A DNA stretch of 64,000 bases from Omphiscola glabra (taxonomy: Eukaryota > Mollusca > Gastropoda > Lymnaeidae). Under the pieces are notes generated by a model. The model was given only the letters and a program-made list of their open reading frames with translations. It made no database searches and was not told the origin of the DNA. Position 1 is the stretch's first letter; the number at the start of each line of letters is the position of its first letter. Shown piece after piece: positions 11,424 to 21,840 of the stretch. The stretch covers positions 19,469,617 to 19,533,616 of the forward strand of contig OZ024794.1 in NCBI GenBank assembly GCA_964017045.1, given 5' to 3'. A program made the translations under genes and the position numbers.

Positions 11424-12068
11424 TCAGGTTGGCATGAACAGTGACGTATGTCACTCAGGTTGGCATGAACAGTGACGTATGTCACTCAGGTTGGCATGAA
11501 CAGTGACGTATGTCACTCAGGTTGGCATGAACAGTGACGTATGTCACTCAGGTTGGCATGAACAGTGACATATTTCACTCAGGTTGGCACGAACAGTGAC
11601 GTATTTCACTCAGGTTGGCATGAACAGTGACGTATGTCACTCAGGTTGGCATGAACAGTGACGTATGTCACTCAGGTTGGCATGAACAGTGACGTATGTC
11701 ACTCAGGTTGGCATGAACAGTGACGTATGTCACTCAGGTTGGCATGAACAGTGACATATTTCACTCAGGTTGGCATGAACAGTGACGTATGTCACTCAGG
11801 TTGGCATGAACAGTGACGTATGTCACTCAGGTTGGCATGAACAGTGACGTATTTCACTCAGGTTGGCATGAACAGTGACATATTTCACTCAGGTTGGCAT
11901 GAACAGTGACGTATTTCACTCAGGTTTGCATGAACAGTGACGTATGTCACTCAGGTTGGCATGAACAGTGACGTATGTCACTCAGGTTGGCATGAACAGT
12001 GACGTATTTCACTCAGGTTTGCATGAACAGTGACGTATTTCACTCAGGTTGGCATGAACAGTGACGTA
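11424..12068. repeat. Minisatellite, unit 31 bp, about 21 copies
   Basis: A very homogeneous array of TCAGGTTGGCATGAACA plus GTGACGTATGTCAC. Each unit holds a small dyad, GTGAC-GTAT-GTCAC, with a TGACGTA core that resembles a cAMP-response (bZIP) half-site. The commonest variants, GTGACGTATTTCAC and GTGACATATTTCAC, keep the outer GTGA/TCAC pairing. No gene is next to it, so regulatory use is speculation. Confidence 0.95.
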
Positions 12069-12550
12069 TAGCAACATACATCACCGAATTCAGCCATGTC
12101 AGCAGTAATTAAAATGTATATAAGACAATGTCTTTTTTTTGTGATTCAATGTTTTGGTCGACGTACCGGCCCATTAAGGTAGTGCCCTAGGTATATGTAA
12201 CGGCCCATTAGTCTAGTGCCTTAGGTCAATGTACCGTTAGATAGACAAAAACAACTGTTTTAACTAAAGTTATTTGCATTGATATATTTTTTTAAAGATC
12301 ATGAATAATATAATCCCCCCCCCCCCCAAAGCAACACCAGAAGCACCAAACAGTTCATATTAGTATCATTAGATATTAATATTATCATTGTTTCTCGCGT
12401 ACCTTTTTAATTAATTTCGAAAAATCTCAATAACTACGAATTAAACAAGTGGTTTCGGCAGTCATTAGAACCAAATGCTTCCATAATTGAAACCAAACGT
12501 TTCTATCGGCTACAAAGTTTTCCGACTCTTTAATTAAGAAGTATCTAGTT
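12069..12550. other. Intergenic DNA, nothing firm
   Basis: Contains a two-copy diverged repeat (GGCCCATTA with TAGTGCC) at about 12165-12235 and poly-C near 12317-12327. AT-rich otherwise. Confidence 0.5.
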
Positions 12551-13324
12551 TTTTATTTGTGAAAATAATCTTCACAAGGGTTAATAAATAAAATAGCATA
12601 ATTTGTCACAACTATGTACAGTGTACAGTATGTAATATTACAAGATATACCTAAAATTATAACATAGAGCAAAGCTTACGTGACTATTCCCAAGGATGTA
12701 TGTTCCTTCTCCCTGAGCCATTTCTCAACTTTCGTCAGTACCGTAATCCAGTGGAAAGATATCTACACGCCTGAAAGATAATCCAAATAATCCAGGTTGA
12801 CAGAGATAATCCACAACTTTCTACGAATTTATATTCTCAAAAGAAAATGGGAATTCCCTGGTGCGTGCCACAAGTTCAAAGGTCAAGAAAGTTGTTCACC
12901 TAATAATTTCGTATCCTCAGTGAAGCTGCGTGGAACAATCAAAATCTGCCATCCGTGTCCATGCCGCTTGTGTAAACATTGTTGCTTCAAAGTCCCCCAA
13001 TCAATGGCATCGTCCGTTGACCGTATCTCGATGTCTGATTAAAACAACGAAGGCAAACCCTGGTCAGAGGTGGGTGTGTGGGGGGCGGCGGTTAGGGGGC
13101 GGTGGTGGTGGGGACGCTGCCGTTGTTCTGAAGGGAGGGCGAGGACAAAAATCGATGTTGAAAACATGAAAATCGCCTGGCTTGTCAGTCGGCGTACCAT
13201 AACCAAGCGAGCTGAACGCAAACCCTCATGGCAGGCCCGGATGGCGACGTGACAAGGAGGGCAACTGTGCGCGCATCACACGACGTGGGGCTGAGTGGAG
13301 TGGAGTTGTCGGACCCTGCGGCAG
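12551..13324 (-). other. Possible 3' UTR of a minus-strand gene
   Basis: This block lies directly 3' of the candidate terminal exon at 13325-13384. It is more GC- and CpG-rich at 12900-13324 than its surroundings. Minus-strand AATAAA-like hexamers occur near 12553-12558. Only its position supports the call. Short frames on either strand here match no family I know. Confidence 0.25.
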
Positions 13325-13384
13325 TCAGGCACGTTTCAGGTAGTCAATGGTATCCGTCTTGACAGCCAGTCTGTCGAGGGAAAT
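13325..13384 (-). CDS. Candidate terminal coding exon, unidentified gene (minus strand)
   Basis: On the minus strand a pyrimidine-rich tract ends in TATATTTCCAG at 13385-13395. From 13384 a frame reads ISLDRLAVKTDTIDYLKRA and stops at TGA (13327-13325). The well-formed acceptor, the plausible amphipathic peptide and the shift to GC-richer sequence suggest the last exon of a real gene whose earlier exons lie at higher coordinates. I do not recognise the family and found no convincing upstream exon. Nineteen codons can arise by chance, so this remains a hypothesis. Confidence 0.35.
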   Translation of the reverse strand: MSLDRLAVKTDTIDYLKRA

Positions 13385-13639
13385 CTGGAAATATAAAAAA
13401 AACATATATATTCACTTGAGTTGCTTAACACATGTGTTAAAATTTAGTGCTTGCTCGATCACATTGTCTATATATGTCTATGTTTTTAACCTTTCTTGAA
13501 TTAACTGTACAAGCACACTATGAAATAATAAAATAAAAATTTAACAGAGCGCTACATTGTAACTAGCACATGGAGAACTAAATCACTGATTCATTCGCAT
13601 AGCTCTAATCATTAGAAGCAATATATGAAAACTGATTAC

Positions 13640-13860
13640 TGGTGTCCGGGTTCAGTACTGTCTGGTATATGAGTTCAATACTGTCTGGTCTGAGGTCAAT
13701 GCTAACTGGTGTCTGAGTCCAATTCTAACAGGTGACTTGAGTCCAATGCTACCTGGTTTCTGAGTGCAATACTACCTGCTGTTGTATAAACTTCTAGGTC
13801 TGACTCCAATACTACCTGCTGTTGTATAAACTTCTAGGTCTGATGCCAATATACCTGATT
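13640..13860. repeat. Diverged minisatellite, unit about 30-40 bp
   Basis: Copies contain CTGGTGTCTGAGTCCAAT-like segments, then two copies of ACTACCTGCTGTTGTATAAA followed by CTTCTAGGTCTGA. Confidence 0.8.
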
Positions 13861-15030
13861 TCGGGTCTAAACACCCCAAATCTATGTCAAAATTATTATT
13901 TTCTCTAAATCCTTAGCTTTAAAAATAAAAACGGAAATAAAATCAAAGGACGAGGAAATATTTATTTTAAGTCATTTGGGTTCAATGAAGATTTGGATGA
14001 TGATCATGATGATGGGACCGTCATCAATATTAGAAATTTCTGTTTCATTGGGAACATAAAATACAGATGTATTTTTCAAATGCATTCGGTTGCAGATTTA
14101 AAGACAAGTAAGAAACGGAGGATGGCAAAGTAGTTTAAAAGAAGACCATAAGATAGCATTGCTCTATATTATAACACTTAGGTTAGTTCTCCTACACGCT
14201 GTAAGAGATATACACATGCAGTGTCGAGAGAAACCTTAAGATGCGCAATACAAAAAAAGTGGATGCTTCGGCTAAGAATCCTTCGACAGCAAAAACTACA
14301 GAGACAAACTTAGCTGATGTTTGGATATTTTATCTGACAGGAAACGGTAGGCCTCTTCAATTACGGAAGTGACGGATGAAATCATAGACTTTGCGTATAC
14401 GATTAACAGGAAACGTAAAATATTTGAAATGAAATGAATTTATAAATCATTCAATTAAATTAAGACTAATAGAGAAATCGAAGGGTACTAGATAACAGCT
14501 AGGATTGCGTAGGCAAGTTTATCAAGCATGGGGGATACAAGGCAGATAGAACACTTAGATTATCACATCTACATACAAGTCTAAGAATAGCACTCCCATA
14601 CAAAAAAACACGATTATAAGCACTCCTATAATCTTAGTAAACACAACACCAACAAAAGCACTCCGAAATATTTAAAAATAATTAAACGATGAGTGTAAAC
14701 AACAAAAAGATTAAGAAAGATCCCTACTATTTAAATGTGTTCGCCCTGCACATCTAAGGTTAACTCATTTGTGTGTCATGAAACAACATAAAACATGTTA
14801 CCATGACCTTGATCAATTTAAAATGTATTCAATGAAGAATAAATTATCTGAAAATAAGTGTTACCTGATACACTGTCCACAGGCTACTGTCTGGAAATTG
14901 GAAATCCAGATTAGTTCAGAACACAACAAGGTGGGATGTTACGGTGGATAAATTAGTTGTCCTGAACAAGAGTTGTCCTGAACATAAAATAACTTGAGTT
15001 TCAGGTCAAGGTCAGCCGGTATGTCGAGAA
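13861..15030. other. Intergenic DNA, nothing recognised
   Basis: AT-rich, with small runs of ATGATG and tandem AGCACTCC motifs near 14588-14665. A minus-strand GT donor-like site near 14865 has no credible partner exon. Confidence 0.5.
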
Positions 15031-15169
15031 GCTCGTGTCCCGGGTAGCAACACTCAGTCCTGACACAACCTCGGTCACGACGCGTGTCGCGGAGTCTTCG
15101 GCCAAAACTCTGTCTGTGCTGTCCATTTGCAATAATACTACACGTGATGACTTCAGTCAAAACACTGCA

Positions 15170-15535
15170 CGTGCTGTCCATAGTCTGAACACTGCAGATG
15201 CTGTCAAAAGTCTCAACACAGCAGATGTTTTTCATAGTCTGAACCCTTCAGACGCTGTCCCTAGTCCGAACACTGAAAATGCTGTCCAACGTCGGAACAC
15301 TGCAGATGCTGTCCATAGTCGGAACACTGCAGATGCTGTCCATTGTCTGAACGCTGCAGACGCTGTCCATAGTCCGAACACTGCAAATGCTGCCCATAGT
15401 CTGAACACTGCAGATGCTGTCAATAGTCTGAACACTGCAGATGCTGTCCATAGTCTGAACACTGCAGATGCTGTCCATAGTCTGAACACTGCAGATACTG
15501 TCCATAGTCTGAACACTGCAAGTGCTCTATTAATT
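15170..15535. repeat. Minisatellite, unit 27 bp, about 13 copies
   Basis: Units read AGTCTGAACACTGCAGATGC plus TGTCCAT. The period is a multiple of three, so frames stay open on both strands. The longest is a + frame at 15035-15565 with a nine-residue SLNTADAVH period. Upstream of the array that frame has no recognisable domain or signal peptide, and three frames are open at once, so a minisatellite is the better reading. Confidence 0.93.
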
Positions 15536-15544
15536 CAAAACTCT

Positions 15545-15810
15545 ACAGGAGATGTCCTCCCTTAATCAAAACATTAACCGTGCTGTCTTCAGTCACAAAA
15601 CTAGCCGTGCTGTCCTCATTCACATCACTAACAGTGCTGTCCTCAGTCACACTAACCGTGCTGTCCTCAGTGACACTAACCGTGCTGTCCTCAGTCAAAC
15701 ACTCACCGTGCTGTCCTCATTCACAACATTAAACGTGCTGTCCTCAGTCACAACACTAACCGTGCTGTCCTCATTCACATCACTAACCGTGCTGTCCTCG
15801 GTCACGTAAA
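15545..15810. repeat. Minisatellite, unit about 24-27 bp, about 9 copies
   Basis: Units of CACTAACCGTGCTGTCCTCA plus GTCACAA. It follows the preceding 27-bp array directly and shares its GCTGTCC core, so the two probably share an origin. Confidence 0.93.
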
Positions 15811-16195
15811 TTCTATTAACTTTCAGGATAGTTACGAACTATTCATACCAGTTTGTTGCAGTTGATGTTGTCTTTTTTCTCTTCGTCCTTCGCGTGCGAA
15901 GATTACTAAGGCATATGCTCCACGGTTAACCCGCAGTTGGTCTGGCAGTCCTACTTGTGCCTGGAGAGCTTTCCCGCACGTGGGACAAACGTAGTTTTGA
16001 ATCCTAACTAGATGTTAGTCGATTCTACTTTTCCTTGCCGGGCGTTTGTTTGAGGGTGAGCGTTGCCCGTGTACTCTGATGAGTGTGCTCCGACAGCGAG
16101 TCTGTCACACCCACTTGTACGTTCCATAGCAAGTGTTTCCCACGAATCGTGGATTTGAGTGAAGGTTTTAGACAGTCCTTGAAGTGGTTTTTCTG
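15811..16195. other. Intergenic DNA, nothing recognised
   Basis: Moderately GC-rich sequence without recognisable coding content, ending in a C homopolymer at about 16198-16207. Confidence 0.45.
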
Positions 16196-16324
16196 ACCCC
16201 CCCCCCCAACCAATCTAAGCGTTTCCCGCTGGAGAGTTCACCGAATATTAGATTTGGGGGGGGGGGGGGAGTCTGTTGTCTGGCATTCTTGCAATTTGGA
16301 GCTGTTAATGTAATAGAATGTGTT

Positions 16325-16440
16325 TTCACCGGCAACGAGTCTGTGTGCCAAGTTTCAGTTCTAAGAGATGACGGGAATTTTGGTCAATTCGCCGCCCGAA
16401 GATTATTCCACAAACACCCTTAACAAAAGTGAAATTAAGA
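16325..16440 (+). repeat. Dispersed repeat, copy 1
   Basis: Contains AACGAGTCTGTGTGCCAAG, TTTCAGTTC, GGTCAATTCGCCGCCCGAAG. The same order of motifs occurs at 30710-30800 (+) and, inverted, at 20795-20885. A G homopolymer precedes both + copies. The transposon class is unknown to me. Confidence 0.65.
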
Positions 16441-16666
16441 TAAATTATTTAAAAGAGGTCGGAGCACAACATTTTTATTTTGAAAATACGTTTTCAGAAA
16501 ACGTAAATTTAATTCCGTCCGAGAAACGTGCCCGAACGCCACTACTGTACTATATGTGACCAAATAGAACGGAGGGCCATTTTAAGCATTGCCATTTCAA
16601 ATGGTCTCTGTTGGTAATAGCAAATATGATGTGACATTGCTAAACGCCGATGCTACTATTTTAAAA

Positions 16667-17117
16667 AGGCTGCACCTATTGGTACACGGGTACCAGAATT
16701 GAGAGGTTGGGATTAAAAAAACGATTAAAAATATTATCGTTGGGTTTGTAAGACCCAAAATGAGGCATCAAATGATAGATAATTGAATGTACTATACGTT
16801 TGTAAACTTAATTCTTCATTTTATATAAAAAAAAATAAACTACAACAAATCACATCCGAATATCATTAGTCAAAATGGACCCGGACACGCAGCGCCGCCA
16901 TTCGCACCCGGGTACCATTAGGCTCAATGCTATTCGGATGTCATGTGTGGTAGTTTATTTTACTAAAACTGAAGAATTAAGATTACAAACGTATAGTACA
17001 TTCAATTATCTTTTACTTGATACCTCATTTGGTCTTACAAACCCAACAATAATATTTGAAATCGTTTTTTAATCCCATACTTTCAAATCTGGTACCCGTG
17101 TACCAATAGCCACTTCG
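16667..17117. mobile_element. Long-inverted-repeat element, copy 1
   Basis: A 451-bp fold-back element with two arms of about 190-200 bp around a short GC-rich centre (TGGACCCGGACACGC near 16877). The left tip is AGGCTGCACCTATTGGTAC and the right tip is the inverse of CGAAGTGGCTATTGGTAC, so the arms match only inward of CTATTGGTAC. Flanks TTTTAAAA (16659-16666) and TTTTCAAA (17118-17125) form a 7/8 target duplication. It has no credible coding capacity. Related copies lie at 50166, about 63184 and 63684. Confidence 0.88.
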
Positions 17118-17204
17118 TTTTCAAAATATGTTATATTTGAACGAATGGTTCTCTGTAATTATGAGATATTTTAAAAAGTCAAAATTTATTTAAAAGAATA
17201 CGCC

Positions 17205-17305
17205 GCTCCTTGTACATGTAAGCTACAACTTCAGGGAAGATGGACATGTAAGCTACAACTTCAGGGAAGATGGACATGTAAGCTACAACTTCAGGAGGAT
17301 GGACA
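17205..17305. repeat. Tandem repeat, unit 30 bp, 3 copies
   Basis: ACATGTAAGCTACAACTTCA followed by GGGAAGATGG is repeated three times. Confidence 0.92.
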
Positions 17306-17344
17306 TGAAAAAATGGATTTTTGAGAAACGTTTTTATATTCCCA

Positions 17345-17475
17345 AAACAGTACACTGCGCTAGAAACCTTTTTACATTGCACTAGAAACTTTTTTACACT
17401 GCACTAGAAACCTTCATACACTGCACTAGAAACCTTTTTACACTGCACTAGAAACCTTCATACACTGCTCTATAC
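17345..17475. repeat. Minisatellite, unit about 20-22 bp, about 6 copies
   Basis: TACACTGCACTAGAAACCTT units with short length differences. Confidence 0.9.
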
Positions 17476-17810
17476 AAAACATTATATTTAATGAGTATCT
17501 TTCAACCTTTGCATAATGCATCATTGCTGGGAGCACTGCTCAAGTCTTTAAACGTCTAATCTGTTGTTGATCGGTTTGTTTTTGTCATGCTGAGATTAAG
17601 TGTGCGCCTTGTGTGGATCGATAGCAATGTACAGCTGCGATGTCTATTGTGTACAGGATAGAGAGCAGGAAGTCAACGGCCAGACCTTTGAAATGGACGC
17701 AATGCTCGGTGGGAAATTAAAGATTTAGAACATGTCAGTGAATTAAAGCAGAGTAGAAGCATTCCCGAGAACTGTGTCTTGCCTTGTCTAAGAAAGGTGT
17801 CTTTACAAGG
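17476..17810. other. Intergenic DNA; weak exon-like stretch
   Basis: A + frame after GTGTACAG at about 17656 reads DREQEVNGQTFEMDAMLGG before a stop. The acceptor tract is poor and no partner exon is visible, so it is not called as a gene. Confidence 0.3.
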
Positions 17811-17814
17811 AGGT

Positions 17815-18190
17815 TTGTGGTGTCATTGAAGTAAGAGCTGTTAGATAGGTGTGGCATGTCATTGAAGTAAGAGCTGTGAGATAGGATTGTGCTGTCATTG
17901 AAGTAAGAGCTGTTAGATAGGTGTGGGATGCCACAAAGTAAAAGCTGTCAGATAGGTGTGTGCTATCATTGAAGTAAGAGCTGTCAGATAGGTGTGTGCT
18001 ATCATTGAAGTAAGAGCTGTTAGATAGGTGTGTGATGTCATTGAAGTAAGAGCTGTTAGATATTATTGTGCCGTCATTGAAGTAAGAACTGTCAGATAGG
18101 CGTGTGCTGTCATTGAAGTAAGAGCTGTCAGATGGGTGTGTTATGTCATTGATGTAAGAGCTGTCAGATAGGTTGGTGTTGTCAGAGAGG
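17815..18190. repeat. Minisatellite, unit about 36 bp, about 10 copies
   Basis: Units of AAGTAAGAGCTGTTAGATAG followed by GTGTGTGCTGTCATTG, with substitutions and small indels. Confidence 0.93.
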
Positions 18191-18555
18191 TATGGTGAGA
18201 TCAGAGTCGCAATATCATTTGTGTTCCCAGTTGTAGAGCTTTGTACTCACATTTAGGAGGTGCATCTTGCAAAGAGGTGTATGCACTAAACACAATGTTT
18301 CATGTAGGGGATTTGCCTCTACACAGTCTAGTGAACCTACGGAATTTCAGAGTGAGTAGCCGGAATTTTTGTACGAACGGAAGATTTTTTGAGGGGAGAT
18401 TTATGTTTTAATTTTTAAATCTTTTCATGGAAGTTTTGCCTGAGAAACGGGACCAAATGTAAACCTTTTAATTAATTTTATTTTTTGATTGTTTTTCACA
18501 TAATTTCGTTTCATACAAGATTCTGGCAACCGTCACAAGGGAAATTCCAGTCAAT
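18191..18555. other. Intergenic DNA, nothing recognised
   Basis: AT-rich, with no element ends or coding sequence recognised. Confidence 0.5.
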
Positions 18556-18559
18556 AGAT

Positions 18560-19105
18560 GGGAACGGTTATTGTGTGTCCAGTCAGAGATGGGTATAGTT
18601 ATTGTATCCAGTCAGAGAAGGGTACAATTATTATTGTGTCCAGTCAGAGATGGGTACAATTATAATTGCATCCAGTCAGAGCTGGGTACAGTTATTATTG
18701 TGTCCAGTCAGAGATGGGTAAAATTATTATTGCATCCAGTCAGAGCTGGGTACAGTTATTATTGTTTCAGTCAGAGATGGGTACAATTATTATTGCGTCC
18801 AGTCAGAGATGGGTACAATTATTATTGTGTCCAGTCAGAGATGGGTACAATTATTATTGTGTCCAGTCAGAGATGGGTACAATTATTATTGCGTCCAGTC
18901 AGAGATGGGTACAATTATTATTGTGTCCAGTCAGAGATGGGTACAATTATTATTGTGTCCAGTCAGAGATGGGTACAATTATTATTGTGTCCAGTCAGAA
19001 ATGGGTACAATTATTATTGTGTCCAGTCAGAGATGGGTACAATTATTATTGTGTCCAGACAGAGATGGGTACAATTATTATTGTGTCCAGTCGGAGAGAT
19101 GTAGG
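18560..19105. repeat. Minisatellite, unit 32 bp, about 17 copies
   Basis: Homogeneous GTGTCCAGTCAGAGATGGGT plus ACAATTATTATT. Because 32 is not divisible by three, the same peptide rotates through all three + frames, giving overlapping spurious frames of up to 177 codons. Confidence 0.95.
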
Positions 19106-19109
19106 CCTG

Positions 19110-19400
19110 TCAGACAGGTAGTGTCTTTTAGCGAAATGTGTATTTTTTACTGGAGATTCGATTGACCAGATCATCAAATGGGTCAAATGGGGAATACATG
19201 TGACGTGCTTTTGATATAAAATGATAAAATGCTAGCGATCAAAGACTCTCCGTACAACGGAGCAGCGACGTGAAATAGCGTCCAGACACGACAAGTAACA
19301 TCAACGGTCTGCCAGGATAGAATAAGGGGGTCGCCCGGTGGTTACGTCACGTCACGTCAGGCCAGGTGTTCATCTATTGTTTATATTGGTTTGTATGGGT
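19110..19400. other. Intergenic DNA, nothing recognised
   Basis: Contains a CACGTCACGTCAGG cluster near 19347. No gene seen. Confidence 0.45.
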
Positions 19401-19405
19401 TAGAG

Positions 19406-19602
19406 CAGCGGTTCTCAAGCAGTGGGTCGAGACCCCTTCGGGGGTCGAACGACCCTTTCACAGGGGTCGCCGAAGACCATCAGAAAACACATTTACTCTA
19501 CGGTTATGAAGCATCAGCGAAAATAATTTTGTGGTTGGGGGTTGCCATAATCTGAGGAACTGTATTGAAGGGTCACGGCACTAGGAAGGTTGAGAACCAC
19601 TG
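19406..19602. mobile_element. SPIN-like hAT MITE, copy 1
   Basis: A 197-bp element starting CAGCGGTTCTCAA and ending GGTTGAGAACCACTG, with a perfect 8-bp target duplication GGTTAGAG (19398-19405, 19603-19610). Internal motifs GGGGTCGAACGACCC, TTTCACAGGGGTCGCC, AAATAATTTTGTGGTTGGGG and GAGGAACTGTATT match my memory of SPIN ('space invader') non-autonomous hAT elements. Those are known for horizontal transfer between vertebrates and invertebrates. It is the best preserved of four copies here. Confidence 0.88.
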
Positions 19603-19610
19603 GGTTAGAG

Positions 19611-20790
19611 GCTAGCCAGCAGAATATTTCGTTGCTTACGTGTTCTTGGTTGATCGGCGTTGGGTGAAAGGGGGTCAGGGTGGAGCCTGGAGACCTAGAA
19701 TAATTTAACGTGTGTATTTAGTAGATGTTGGTGTGAGAACCGTCGGTCGAATCAGGAGTTGGAAGTCGAGACAATGGAGAAACAATTGGGATAGAATAGA
19801 GTAGAGCAGAGAGTTGAGCAAGAAGTTAGCATGATATTGAGTCAATACGGTTAGAGTTTTAAGTACCGTAAAATTTTGTGGAGACTTAATTGGAAGACTT
19901 TTATTATTTAACAAAGATATCTACAATAACTGTTGTAACATCTGAAGATTATGAAATATTTCAGCCACCAAACACATGAGGATCTTGTGATAACATAATT
20001 TGTTTAAGTTCACTGAAGCATGAATTCACATTAAAATAACTTGATTATTATGGAACTCAATTTTTATTTTTATTTTATAATTTCATTTATTTATTTTTTA
20101 AAATTATTCTTATCTTATTTTTTGGTATCTTGATGAGTGTCTTAACTACACACCACTAACTGATGGGACTACAATCATTGAAATGTGTAACCACGGGATA
20201 ACCCACTGATTATGATTTATAAAACGCTGATTTCGTTGAATTCCATCTAGTTTGACAAGAAATCAGCTATTAGGTAAAATCGATTTTCAATTTCAAACCA
20301 ATGGCAATACCATCGATAATTGATCAACGCTAATATCTCGATAAATCAATTTTACACCACGGTTTAAGCTTTGACTTAGAAACATTCACCATGAATGGTG
20401 CCTGAAATTTTAAAACAATATAAAAAAGAAATATCAGGAAATCCGTAATGAGAACCGGAACCGGTATAGGCATAGGTGTTCAATTTAAAGTGATCCATTT
20501 ATTTAAATTAATTATCCTTATGAATATCTACCACCGTTTATTCCTCACGATTACATCTCATTTCGGAAACTAGCAATCTTATCTTACTTAAGTTGTAAGA
20601 CAACAGAAATCAAACTTTGAAGTATTCTTACAGATAGACCTACACTTGATTATTGCTAGTTGGTTCCCTTATAATGATCATTACCAAAATACGACATAAA
20701 ATAACTATGAACTATCCTTTATTTTAAATATTTTATATTAACTTCCCTTCTGTTCGTGGGTGGCTGGCTAGCAGGGTGGCGGACTGGCTG
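19611..20790. other. AT-rich intergenic DNA
   Basis: Long AT-rich stretch with poly-A/T patches. No exon, RNA gene or transposon end recognised. Confidence 0.5.
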
Positions 20791-20794
20791 GCTG

Positions 20795-20885
20795 GCAAAA
20801 TCTTCGGACGGCTAATTGACCTACTTCCCGTGTCCCTATCGAGATGAAACGTGGCACATAGCCCCACACCACCATTGCTCGATAC
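20795..20885 (-). repeat. Dispersed repeat, copy 2 (inverted)
   Basis: On the minus strand it reads TATGTGCCACGTTTCATCTC, then GGGAAGTAGGTCAATTAGCC and GTCCGAAGATTTTGCCAGCC. This parallels the copies at 16325 and 30710. GGCTGGCTGGC repeats precede it. Confidence 0.65.
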
Positions 20886-21074
20886 TACATTTTATAAAGG
20901 ACTTATATGAAGGACTATGTGTTTAGCTTTTGTTAGATTGTATCTTAGTGTGTAAAATAATCTCACTGCGATAGCATCAGATCTTTAGGTCAGATTTTAC
21001 TATTTCGTGTTTGTGGTAGAAACGCATGCTGACGTCATTTCGTTACAATATTCTGAGTCATACCTTAGTGGAAG

Positions 21075-21540
21075 GCGTTTTGCCATCATCAAAGATGTAT
21101 TCCCCAATTATCGCCGGCCATCATCAAAGATGTATTCCCCAATTACTGCCGGCCATCATCAAAGATGTATTCCCCAATTATCGCCGGCCATCATCAAAGA
21201 TGTATTCCCCAATTATCGCCGGCCATCATCAAAGATGTAATCCCCAATTACTGCAGGCCATCATCAAAGATGTATTCCCCAATTATCGCCGGCCATTATC
21301 AAAGATGTATTCCCCAATTACTGCCGGCCATCATCAAAGATGTAGTCCCCAATAATCGCCGGCCATCATCAAAGATGTAGTCATCAATTATTGCCGTCCA
21401 TCATCAAAGATGTAGTCCCCAATAATCGCCGGCCATCATCAAAGATGTAGTCCCCAATTATTGCCGGACATCATCAAAGATGTAGTCCCCAATTATTGCC
21501 GGCCATCATCAAAGATGTAGTCCCCAATTATTGCCGAGCA
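21075..21540. repeat. Minisatellite, unit 35 bp, about 13 copies
   Basis: Units of GGCCATCATCAAAGATGTAT plus TCCCCAATTATCGCC. The left half has GTATTCCCC and the right half mainly GTAGTCCCC, showing stepwise spread of variants. Confidence 0.95.
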
Positions 21541-21651
21541 GCGCGTGTGTTGCCGTATGTAATTATAAGATTGCCTATACACTATATCATCCTTCCCCCA
21601 TAAAGTTTTATGCTATCCACGAGGCATTCACTGCCCTGGGATCTGCTAGAA

Positions 21652-21840
21652 TAGTGGTTCTCAACTTGTGAGTCGCGACCCCTTTGGTAGTCGCACTGAC
21701 CCTTTCACAGAGGTCGCCTGAGACCATCGGAAAACACATATACTCTACAGTTATGAAGTCTCAACGAAAATAGTCGGGGTCGCCACAACATGAAAAATTG
21801 TATTAGAGTGTCGCGGCATCTGGAAGGTTGAGAACCACTG
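21652..21840. mobile_element. SPIN-like hAT MITE, copy 2
   Basis: A 189-bp copy in the same orientation as the one at 19406. It starts TAGTGGTTCTCAACTTGTG, ends GGTTGAGAACCACTG, and has internal GTCGCGACCCCTTTGG and TTTCACAGAGGTCGCC. Flanks TGCTAGAA and CGCTGGAA agree at 6 of 8 positions, consistent with a decayed 8-bp duplication. Confidence 0.85.

Noticed and set aside
15035..15565. 176-codon + frame with a nine-residue SLNTADAVH period, a possible repetitive secreted protein
   Set aside because: The 27-bp minisatellite keeps both strands open, the non-repeat N terminus has no signal peptide or known domain, and the neighbouring array is of the same kind.
17640..17732. Possible + strand exon DREQEVNGQTFEMDAMLGG after GTGTACAG
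   Set aside because: The acceptor tract is purine-rich and weak, no partner exon was found, and the frame is only 26 codons long.
18571..19165. Three rotating + frames of 118-177 codons
   Set aside because: A 32-bp tandem unit cycles through all frames, so this is a repeat by-product.
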